Shown: positions 36,801-47,300 of the stretch, piece by piece
How positions within the stretch are numbered: position 1 is the stretch's first letter
How the letters are laid out: each line of letters starts with the position of its first letter
NCBI RefSeq assembly: GCF_014839835.1
Contig: NC_071615.1
Span: forward strand, 17,242,001 to 17,306,000
Reading direction: 5' to 3'
DNA from: Dryobates pubescens
Taxonomy: Eukaryota > Chordata > Aves > Piciformes > Picidae
DNA length: 64,000 nucleotides
The notes under the pieces: model-generated
Seen by the model: only the letters and a program-made list of their open reading frames with translations
What the model was told of the DNA's origin: nothing
Databases searched by the model: none
Translations under genes and position numbers: made by a program

Positions 36801-39178
36801 CTGAGCACAGCCACAGGAGAGTGAGCAACCAACAGCTGTGCACAGCCACAGGAGAGTGAGCAACCAACAGCTGTGCACAGCCACCAACAGCCACAGCAGA
36901 GTGAGCAACCAACAGCTGTGCACAGCCACAGGAGAGTGAGCAACCAACAGCTGTGCACAGCCACCAACAGCCACAGGAGAGTGAGCAACCAACAGCTGAG
37001 CACAGCCACAGGAGAGTGAGCAACCAACAGCTGAGCACAGCCACCAACAGCCACAGGAGAGTGAGCAACCAACAGCTGTGCACAGCCACCAACAGCCACA
37101 GCAGAGTGAGCAACCAACAGCTGAGCACAGCCACAGGAGAGTGAGCAACCAACAGCTGTGCACAGCCACCAACAGCCACAGGAGAGTGAGCAACCAACAG
37201 CTGAACACAGCCACCAACAGCCACAGGAGAGTGAGCAACCAACAGCTGAACACAGCCCCCAACAGCCACAGCAGAGTGAGCAACCAACAGCTGAGCACAG
37301 CCACAGGAGAGTGAGCAACCAACAGCTGTGCACAGCCACCAACAGCCACAGGAGAGTGAGCAACCAACAGCTGAACACAGCCACCAACAGCCACAGGAGA
37401 GTGAGCAACCAACAGCTGAACACAGCCCCCAACAGCCACAGCAGAGTGAGCAACCAACAGCTGAGCACAGCCCCCAACAGCCACAGGAGAGTGAGCAACC
37501 AACAGCTGAGCACAGCCCCCAACAGCCACAGGAGAGTGAGCAACCAACAGATGAGCACAGCCACAGGAGAGTGAGCAACCAACAGCTGTGCACAACCCCC
37601 AAGAGCCACAGGAGAGTGAGCAACCAACAGCTGAACACAGCCCCCAACAGCCACAGCAGAGTGAGCAACCAACAGCTGTGCACAGCCCCCAACAGCCACA
37701 GGAGAGTGAGCAACCAACAGATGAGCACAGCCACAGGAGAGTGAGCAACCAACAGCTGAGCACAGCCACAGGAGAGTGAGCAACCAACAGCTGTGCACAA
37801 CCCCCAACAGCCACAGGAGAGTGAGCAACCAACAGCTGAGCACAGCCACAGCAGAGTGAGCAACCAACAGCTGTGCACAGCCCCCAACAGCCACAGGAGA
37901 GTGAGCAACCAACAGCTGAGCACAGCCACAGGAGAGTGAGCAACCAACAGCTGTGCACAACCCCCAACAGCCACAGGAGAGTGAGCAACCAACAGATGAG
38001 CACAGCCACAGGAGAGTGAGCAACCAACAGCTGAGCACAGCCCCCAACAGCCACAGGAGAGTGAGCAACCAACAGCTGAGCACAGCCACAGCAGAGTGAG
38101 CAACCAACAGCTGTGCACAGCCCCCAACAGCCACAGGAGAGTGAGCAACCAACAGCTGTGCACAGCCACCAACAGCCACAGGAGAGTGAGCAACCAACAG
38201 CTGTGCACAGCCACCAACAGCCACAGGAGAGTGAGCAACCAACAGCTGAGCACAGCCCCCAACAGCCACAGGAGAGTGAGCAACCAACAGCTGTGCACAG
38301 CCACCAACAGCCACAGGAGAGTGAGCAACCAACAGCTGAGCACAGCCACAGGAGAGTGAGCAACCAACAGCTGTGCACAGCCACAGGAGAGTGAGCAACC
38401 AACAGCTGTGCACAGCCACCAACAGCCACAGGAGAGTGAGCAACCAACAGCTGTGCACAGCCACCAACAGCCACAGCAGAGTGAGCAACCAACAGCTGTG
38501 CACAGCCACAGGAGAGTGAGCAACCAACAGCTGTGCACAGCCACCAACAGCCACAGCAGAGTGAGCAACCAACAGCTGAGCACAGCCACAGGAGAGTGAG
38601 CAACCAACAGCTGAGCACAGCCACAGGAGAGTGAGCAACCAACAGCTGTGCACAGCCACAGGAGAGTGAGCAACCAACAGCTGAGCACAGCCCCCAACAG
38701 CCACAGGAGAGTGAGCAACCAACAGCTGTGCACAGCCACCAACAGCCACAGGAGAGTGAGCAACCAACAGCTGAGCACAGCCACAGGAGAGTGAGCAACC
38801 AACAGCTGTGCACAGCCACAGGAGAGTGAGCAACCAACAGCTGTGCACAGCCACCAACAGCCACAGCAGAGTGAGCAACCAACAGCTGAGCACAGCCACA
38901 GGCGAGTGAGCAACCAACAGCTGAGCACAGCCACAGGAGAGTGAGCAACCAACAGCTGAGCACAGCCCCCAACAGCCACAGGAGAGTGAGCAACCAACAG
39001 CTGAGCACAGCCCCCAACAGCCACAGGAGAGTGAGCAACCAACAGCTGAGCACAGCCCCCAACAGCCACAGGAGAGTGAGCAACCAACAGCTGTGCACAG
39101 CCACCAACAGCCACAGGACAGTGAGCAACCAACAGCTGAGCACAGCCACCAACAGCCACAGGAGAGTGAGCAACCAAC
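27842..39178. repeat. Giant 11.3-kb minisatellite of 35- and 45-bp units
   Basis: An uninterrupted tandem array of two interchangeable units that differ by a 10-bp piece (ccaccaacag). Both carry gagtgagcaaccaacagctg followed by tgcacagc or agcacagc. By length there are roughly 280 units. Variant positions include cTGtgcac/cTGagcac, cacc/cccc and cagGag/cagCag, giving a readable variant code. Every unit contains the E-box CAGCTG, and units of the tgcac type contain the 12-bp palindrome GCTGTGCACAGC. In the plus strand every T of the unit is followed by G, so the minus strand has no stop in any frame, which creates spurious ORFs of up to 3,868 codons. The array starts in degenerate CAG/CAA-rich DNA at 27780-27840 and decays into similar DNA at 39180-39360. 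Confidence 0.97.
31597..35605. repeat. 2,193-bp tandem duplication inside the giant minisatellite
   Basis: Rare variants recur at a constant offset of 2,193 bp: aacagacacagcag at 31632/33825 and 31945/34138, caaccaagagctg at 32691/34884, and gagtgacc at 32881/35074. The first copy is about 31597-33790 and the second starts about 33790. Single-base indels are concentrated at 33060-33810, the end of the first copy, and nearly absent elsewhere in the array. Confidence 0.85.
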
Positions 39179-39364
39179 CACCAAGAGCTGCACAGAGCCA
39201 GCAGCAGCCAGCAGCTGTGCACCCCCTGCAGCTGCAGTGTGAGCAAGCATGCACATGCACCACTGGCTGTGCACAACCAACCAGGAGTGTGAAACACCCT
39301 GCATGCCAACCGTTGTGCACAGCCACGAAGCAACAGCCATGCACACAGCCTCTCACAGCATCAC

Positions 39365-39965
39365 ACATCCTGGCCTGCACTAGGAACAGTGTGGCCAGCA
39401 GGAGCAGGGAGGTCATTGTGCCCTGTACTCTGCATTGGTTAGGCTGCATCTTGAGTCCTGTGTCCAGCTCTGGGCTCCTCAGCTCAAGAAGGACATTGAG
39501 AGACTTGAAGGTGTCCAGAGAAGGGCAACAAAGCTGGGGAGGGGTCTGGGGCACAGCCCTGGGAGGAGAGGCTGAGGGAGCTGGGGTTGCTTAGCCTGCA
39601 GAAGAGGAGGCTCAGGGGAGACCTTCTTGCTCTCTGCAACTCCCTGCAGGGAGGTTGGAGCCAGGTGGGGGTTGGGCTCTGCTCCCAGGCACCCAGCAGC
39701 AGAACAAGAGGACACAGTCTCAAGCTGTGCCAGGGGAGGTTTAGGCTGGAGGTGAGGAGAAAGTTCTTCACCGAGCGAGTCGTTAGCCATTGGGATGTGC
39801 TGCCCAGGGAGGTGGTGGAGTCCCCATCCCTGGAGGTGTTCAAGAGGGGACTGGATGTGGCACTTGGTGCCATGGTCTGGTCATGAGGTCTGTGGTGCCA
39901 GGTTGGACTTGATGATCTTTGAGGTCTCTTCCAACCTTGGTGATTCTGTGATACTGTGTGATACA
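39365..39965 (+). mobile_element. CR1 3' fragment at the edge of the minisatellite
   Basis: Starts atcctggcctgcactaggaa, includes gtcctgtgtccagctctggg, tgaggagaaagttcttcacc and ends gttggacttgatgatctttgaggt... with a gattctgtgatactgtgtga tail. Very similar to 48073-48962, so the same young subfamily. Confidence 0.92.
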
Positions 39966-40009
39966 CATCTACTCCTGCCACCCCCAGGGGCACTTACCTC
40001 ACCCCCCAC

Positions 40010-41222
40010 CCTGGTACAGACACCCCTGCATCACCCCCTGAACCCCTCACTACAGACACCCCCAAAACTCTCCCTGAACCCTTCCTTGATGCAGACATCC
40101 CTGGGTCACAGTGAGACCCCCTGCAATACACACACCCCCAGGAGCTCTCCCTGAAGCCCTCCTTCGTGTACAGACACCCCCAGGGCACTCTCAGCCCCCC
40201 TCTGGTTCAGACACCCCCAGGATCACTCTCAGATCCCCATCCCCACACAGACACCCCCGGGGCACTCTCTGGTCCGTCCCTCTGCCCTGGTACAGACACC
40301 CCCGGAGCACTCTTGGATCCTCCCCCTCTTGGTACAAACACCCCCGGGGCACTCTCTGGTCCTTCCCCCCCCCCCCCCCCCCCCCCCCGCTACAGACACC
40401 CCCGGGGCACTCTTGGATCCCCCCCCCCGCTACAGACACCCCCGGGGCACTCTTGGATCCCCCGCCTCGGTACAGACACTCCCGGGGCACTCTTGGATCC
40501 CCCGCCCCGGTACAGACACCCCCGGGGCACTCTCCGGTCCCTCCCGGTACAGACACCCCCGGGGCACTCTTGGATCCCCCGCCCCGGTACAGACACCCCC
40601 GGGGCACTCTCCGGTCCCTCCCGGTACAGACACCCCCGGGGCACTCTTGGATCGTCCCCCTCTTGGTACAAACACCCCCGGGGCACTCTCCGGTCCCTCC
40701 CGGTACAGACACCCCCGGGGCACTCTTGGATCCCCCGCCCCGGTACAGACACTCCCGGGGCACTCTTGGATCCCCCGCCCCGGTACAGACACCCCCGGGG
40801 CACTCTGGGATCCCTCCCGGTACAGACACCCCCGGGGCACTCTCCGGTCCCTCCCGGTACAGACACCCCCGGGGCACTCTTGGATCCCCCGCCCCGGTAC
40901 AGACTCCCCCGGGGCACTCTTGGATCTCCCCCCGGTACAGACACTCCCGGGGCACTCTCCGGTCCCTCCCGGTACAGACACCCCCGGGGCACTCTGGGAT
41001 CCCTCCCGGTACAGACACTCCCGGGGCACTCTCCGGTCCCTCCCGGTACAGACACCCCCGGGGCACTCTGGGATCCCTCCCGGTACAGACACCCCCGGGG
41101 CACTCTCCGGTCCCTCCCGGTACAGACTCCCCCGGGGCACTCTCCGGTCCCTCCCGGTACAGACTCCCCCGGGGCACTCTTGGATGTCCCCCCGGTACAG
41201 ACACTCCCGGGGCACTCCCTGC
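40010..41222. repeat. 37-bp minisatellite immediately upstream of the ANTKMT promoter
   Basis: About 33 units ggtacagacacccccggggc actctccggtccctccc, older copies at the left (40010-40260), more uniform ones at the right. It contains a C homopolymer of about 24 bases at 40365-40388. False ORFs on both strands. Confidence 0.96.
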
Positions 41223-41363
41223 CCCCCACCCCGGCTCTCTCCCCGCCCCCTTTCCCCTCCGGACGCTCCCAGGTCAGCGCCGGTGCCGGGGCGGGGAGCG
41301 GCGGCGGAAGGCGGGCGGCGGGGAGCGGGCGGCGGGGAGCGGGGCCGGCCCCTTCCGGCAGCC
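41223..41363 (+). promoter_or_regulatory. ANTKMT: ANTKMT promoter region
   Basis: CpG-rich, TATA-less, with several GC boxes (gggcgg) and an ETS/GABP-type site CTTCCGG at 41352-41358 only about 6 bp before the ATG. Typical of nuclear genes for mitochondrial proteins. Confidence 0.6.
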
Positions 41364-44300
41364 ATGGAGCCGGAGGAGCTGGGGGAGGCGGTGCGGGAGC
41401 TGGCGGGGGGGTCCCGGCTGGGCGGCTGGGGGCTGCTGGAGCTGGCGCTGGGCAGCGCGGGGGCCGCCTGGGCCGCCTGGGCCACGCTGCTGATGCCAGG
41501 CTTCCGCCGCGTCCCGCTGCGGCTGCAGGTACCGCCGCTCGCCCCTCTGTGCCCCCGCCCCGAGACCCCCGGCTGGGATTAACCGCCCCCAGCCCGACCC
41601 CAAACTGTGCCCCGCCAGGTGCCCTTCCAGGCCTCCGGGCCCCGGCAAGTGGCGAACGCCCTGGCGCTGCTGCGGGGCCGGCCCGGCAAGACGGTGGACC
41701 TGGGATCGGGAGACGGACGGCTCGTAAGGGACTGCCGCTGGGCAAACTGCGGGGCGCTGGGGGTGTCCCGGGAGGGACGAGGGTGGCGAGGGCAGAGTGG
41801 AGCCCCCCCCGGCCCGGCTGCTGCCCCGCTGCTGGCTGTGGGTCTCTGGATGGTCCTCGTGGCTGTGGTTCTGGATCGTCATAGTATCACAGAATCAGTC
41901 AGGGGTGGAAGGGACCACGAGGATCAGCCAGTTCCAACCCCCCTGCCGCGGGCAGGGACACCCCACACTAGATCAGCCTGGCCAGAGCCTCATCCAGCCT
42001 GGGCTTAAACACCTCCAGGGACGGCGCCCCAACCACCTCCCTGGACAGCCCAGGTTGGTGGCCTCAGGTAGTCCTGGGTAGTCCTTGGTGGTCCTAGGTG
42101 GTCCTGGATAGTCTTAAGACAGCTCTTGATGGTCTTAGGTGGTCCTAGACTGCCCTAGACGATCCTGGACAGCCCCACATGATCCTAGGTGGCCCGAGAC
42201 AGTCCTAAATGCCCCTCCTGGCTGTGGTCCTGGACTGTCTTAGGTGGTCCTAAATGGCCCTAGGCTGTTGTAGATGGCTCTAAACAGTCCTGGATGTTCC
42301 TAGACAGGCCTGGATGGTCTTAGACACCACCAGAAGAATGGTCACAGACACCTCTAGATGGTCCTAGACAGCCCTAGATAGTCCTAGGTGGTCCTAGATG
42401 GCCCCAGGTGGTCTTAGCACTAGATGGCCATAAGCAGTCCTAGATGCCCCTCCTGGCTGTGGTCCTGGACTGTCTTAGGTGGTCCTAAGCTAGAGATTAG
42501 GGACAATCAGGTTGAATGCTTGTGGGCAAGAATTAGAGGGAAGACCGGTAGGGCAGACATCCTGGTTGGAGTCTGTTATAGACCACCCAACCAGGAGGAT
42601 GATGTTGACGAAGCATTCTATAGACAGCTTAAGGCTGTCTCAAGATCTCCTGACCTTGTCCTTATGGGCGACTTCAACCTGCCTGACATCTGCTGGGATC
42701 TCAACACAGCAGAGAGGAGGCAGTCTAGGAGGTTCTTAGACTGCATGGAGGACAGCTTCTTATCCCAGGTGCTGCGTGAGCCTACCAGGGGCAAGGCTAT
42801 GCTTGACCTCCTCTTCACCAACAGGGAAGGGCTGGTGGGTGATGTGGTGGTCGGAGGCTGTTTAGGGGCCAGTGACCATGAAATAATAGAATTTTCAGTA
42901 TTCAGTCAAGCTAAGAGGGCCAGCAAGAAGACCTCCACTCTGGACTTCCGGAGGGCGGACTTCAGGTTGCTCAAGGAAATAATTCAGAGGGTTCCTTGGG
43001 AGAAAGCCCTTAAAAATAAAGGGGTCCAGGAGGGCTGGACCTGCTTCAAGAAAGAGCTGATGAAGGCTCAGGAGCAGGCTGTGCCAATGTGCCGGAAGAG
43101 GAGCCGCCGGGGCAGACGGCCAGCCTGGCTGTGTAATGAACTTTTAATTGAACTAAGGGAAAAAAAGAGGGTGTATAATCTGTGGAAGAAAGGTGAGGCA
43201 ACCCATGGAATGTTTAAAGAGGTTGCTAGGGCATGTAGGAGGAAAATTAGGGAGGCAAAAGCATATTTGGAACTTAAACTGGCCTCTGATGTGAAGGACA
43301 ACAAAAAGTCCTTCTATAAATATATTAATAGCAAGAGGAAGGGCAGGGACAACCTCCACTCCTTGGTTGACATGGAAGGAAATGTTGTAACACAGGATGA
43401 GGAAAAGGCAGAGGTACTTAACACCTTCTTTACCTCAGTTTTTACTAGCTGGAAAGAACGTCTACCAGACAGCTGGCCTGCAGAACTGGCAGAGGGAGCC
43501 AGGGAGCTGCATGGTTTCCCTGTGTTCCATGAGCAAGTGATAGGAGCTCTCCTCAGCAGCTTGGACCCCCACAAGTCCATGGGACCAGATGGGATCCATC
43601 CTAGGGTGCTGAGAGAGCTGGCAGATGAGCTGGCCAAGCCACTCTCCATTATTTTTCATCAGTCCTGGCTCACTGGAGAGATCCCACATGACTGGAAGCT
43701 GGCCAACGTGGTACCCATCCACAAGAAGGGCCGGTTGGATGAGCCAGGGAATTACAGACCTGTCAGCCTGACCTCAGTGCCAGGAAAGATTATGGAGCAG
43801 GTCATCCTGAGTGCAATCACACAACACTTAGAGGATGGCCAAGGGATCAGGCCCAGCCAGCATGGGTTTAGGAAGGGCAGGTCCTGCCTGACCAACCTGA
43901 TCTCCTTCTATGATCAGGTGACCCACCTGGTGGATGTGGGGAGGCCTGTGGATGTAGTCTACCTGGACCTCAGCAAGGCCTTTGACACCATTCCCCATAG
44001 CAAACTCCTGGCCAAGCTGTCAGCCCATGGCTTGGATGGGAGCACACTGAGATGGGTTAGGAACTGGCTGGAGGGCCGAGCCCAGAGAGTGGTAGTGAAT
44101 GGTGCCACATCCAGCTGGCAGCCAGTCACCAGTGGTGTGCCCCAGGGATCAGTGCTGGGCCCCTTGCTCTTTAACATCTTTATTGATGATCTGGACGAGG
44201 GCATCGAGTCCATCATCAGTAAATTTGCTGACGACACCAAGCTGGGCGCAGGAGTTGATCTGCTGGAGGGTAGAGAGGCTCTGCAGAGGGACCTGGACAG

Positions 44301-47300
44301 GCTGGGCAGATGGGCAGAGTCCAACGGCATGAGATTTAACACATCCAAGTGCCGGGTTCTGCACATTGGCCACAGCAACCCCATGCAGAGCTACAGGCTG
44401 GGGGCAGAGTGGCTGGAGAGCAGTCAGGCTGAGAGGGACCTGGGGGTGCTGGTCGACGGTAGACTGAACATGAGCCTGCAGTGTGCCCAGGCAGCTAAGA
44501 GGGCCAATGGCATCCTGGCCTGCATCAGGAACAGTGTGGCCAGCAGGAGCAGGGAGGTCATTCTGCCCCTGTACACTGCACTGGTTAGGCCGCACCTCGA
44601 GTACTGTGTCCAGTTCTGGGCCCCTCAGTTTAGGAAGGATGTTGACTTGCTGGAACGAGTCCAGAGAAGAGCAACAAAGTTGGTGAGGGGTTTGGAACAT
44701 AAGCCCTACGAGGAGAGGCTGAGGGAGCTGGGGTTGCTTAGCCTGGAGAAGAGGAGACTGAGGGGTGACCTTATTACTCTCTACAACTACCTGAAGGGAG
44801 GTTGTAGACAGACGGATGTTGGTCTCTTCTCCCAGGCAAGCAGTACCAGAACAAGAGGACACAGTCTCAGGCTGCGCCAGGGGAGATACAGGCTGGATGT
44901 TAGAAAAAAGTTCTATACAGAAAGAGTGATTGCACATTGGAATGGGCTGCCTGGGGAGGTGGTGGAGTCACCATCACTGGAGGTTTTTAGGAGAAGACTT
45001 GACGGGGTACTTGGTGCTGTGGGTTAGTTGCTTGGGCGGAGTTGGATTGGTTGATGGGTTGGACGCGATGATCTTGAAGGTCTCTTCCAACCTGGTTTAT
45101 TCTATGTATTCTATTCTATTCTAAATGGCCCTAGGCAGTTGTAGATGGCTCTAAACAATCCTGGATGGACCTAGACAGCCCTGGATGGTCTTAGACACCA
45201 CCAGAAGAATGGTCACAGACACCTCTAGATGGTCCTAGACAGCCCTAGACGGCAAGGCACACCCTGGACAGACTTGGATGACCAGAGGTGGTCCCAGGCA
45301 GCACTGGAAGGCACCCCTAGATGGTCCTGTCCTAGATGAGCCCTAGATAGATGGTCCTAGGCAGTTCTGGAGAGCCCTAGATGTCCCTGGGTGACATCAC
45401 CTTGAGTGAGCAGAGCAGGAGTGAGCAGGAAAGAACCTGGAAGGTGCTGAGGGCTGAGGTCACCCTGCAAGAGGAGCTCCTGTGCCCCAGGTTGTGCCCC
45501 AGGCTCAGCTCCCAGGTTCATTCCAGTTGCTGCTCTCTGTCTGCAGGTGGTAGAGGCCTACAAGCAAGGGCTGAGGCCTGCAGTTGGCTATGAGCTCAAC
45601 CCCTGGCTGCTGTGTCTGTCCCACTGCCGGGCCTGGAGGGCTGGGTGCCACGGGAAGGTCTCCTTCCTGAAGAGAGACCTCTGGAAGGTAACAGATCCCA
45701 AAGGCCTGCCTGTGCTCGGGGCTTGGGCTGCCCTCTCCAGCCCTGCTCTGCTGCTGGCTCCATGCTCCTTCCCTGTGCCTGCTGCCCCTTCTCCCCAGTG
45801 CCTGCTGCCCCTTCCCCCCAGTGCCTGCTGCCCCTTCCCCCCAGTGCCTGCTGCCCCTTCCCCCCAGTGCCTGCTGCCCCTTCCCCCCAATCCCTGCTGC
45901 CCCTTCCCCCCAGTGCCTGCTGCCCCTTCTCCCCAGTGCCTGCTGCCCCTTCCCCCCGGTGCCTGCTGCCCCTTCTCCCCAGTGCCTGCTGCCCCTTCCC
46001 CCCAGTGCCTGCTGCCCCTTCCCCCCGGTGCCTGCTGCCCCTTCCCCCCAGTGCCTGCTGCCCCTTCCCCCCAGTGCCTGCTGCCCCTTCCCCCCGGTGC
46101 CTGCTGCCCCTTCCCCCCAGTGCCTGCTGCCCCTTCTCCCCAGTGCCTGCTGCCCCTTCCCCCCAGTGCCTGCTGCCCCTTCTCCCCAGTGCCTGCTGCC
46201 CCTTCCCCCCAGTGCCTGCTGCCCCTTCCCCCCAGTGCCTGCTGCCCCTTCTCCCCAGTGCCTGCTGCCCCTTCTCCCCAGTGCCTGCTGCCCCTTCCCC
46301 CCAGTGCCTGCTGCCCCTTCTCCCCAGTGCCTGCTGCCCCTTCCCCCCAGTGCCTGCTGCCCCTTCTCCCCAGTGCCTGCTGCTCCCTCTCCCCGGTCCC
46401 TGCTGCCCCTTCTCCCCGGTGCCTGCTGCCCCTTCTCCCCGGTCCCTGCTGCCCCTTCTCCCCGGTCCCTGCTGCCCCTTCCCCCCAGTGCCTGCTGCCC
46501 CTTCTCCCCAGTGCCTGCTGCCCCTTCCCCCCAGTGCCTGCTGCCCCTTCTCCCCGGTGCCTGCTGCCCCTTCTCCCCGGTCCCTGCTGCCCCTTCTCCC
46601 CAGTGCCTGCTGCCCCTTCCCCCCAGTGCCTGCTGCCCCTTCCCCCCAGTGCCTGCTGCCCCTTCTCCCCGGTGCCTGCTGCCCCTTCCCCCCAGTGCCT
46701 GCTGCCCCTTCCCCCCAGTGCCTGCTGCCCCTTCTCCCCAGTGCCTGCTGCCCCTTCTCCCCGGTGCCTGCTGCCCCTTCCCCCCAGTGCCTGCTGCCCC
46801 TTCTCCCCGGTCCCTGCTGCCCCTTCCCCCCGGTCCCTGCTGCCCCTTCCCCCCAGTGCCTGCTGCCCCTTCTCCCCGGTGCCTGCTGCCCCTTCTCCCC
46901 GGTGCCTGCTGCCCCTTCCCCCCGGTGCCTGCTGCCCCTTCTCCCCCGTGCCTGCTGCCCCTTCCCCCCAGTGCCTGCTGCCCCTTCCCCCCGGTCCCTG
47001 CTGCCCCTTCTCCCCGGTGCCTGCTGCCCCTTCCCCCCAGTGCCTGCTGCCCCTTCTCCCCGGTCCCTGCTGCCCCTTCTCCCCGGTGCCTGCTGCCCCT
47101 TCCCCCCAGTGCCTGCTGCCCCTTCCCCCCAGTGCCTGCTGCCCCTTCTCCCCCGTGCCTGCTGCCCCTTCTCCCCGGTGCCTGCTGCCCCTTCCCCCCA
47201 GTGCCTGCTGCCCCTTCTCCCCGGTCCCTGCTGCCCCTTCCCCCCGGTCCCTGCTGCCCCTTCTCCCCAGTGCCTGCTGCCCCTTCTCCCCGGTGCCTGC

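Noticed and set aside
27842-39178. CRISPR-like appearance of regularly spaced repeats
   Set aside because: No unique spacers; both parts of the unit repeat, and the host is a vertebrate.
27740-39346. 3,868-codon minus-strand ORF and its 1,800-2,050-codon companions as genes
   Set aside because: They are open only because the minisatellite lacks antisense stops in all frames; there is no start context, splice structure or known domain.
40111-41884. ORFs of 337-572 codons over the 37-bp array and ANTKMT exon 1
   Set aside because: Array translation fused by chance to exon 1 in the wrong or extended frame; the ANTKMT ATG at 41364 has the right context and length.
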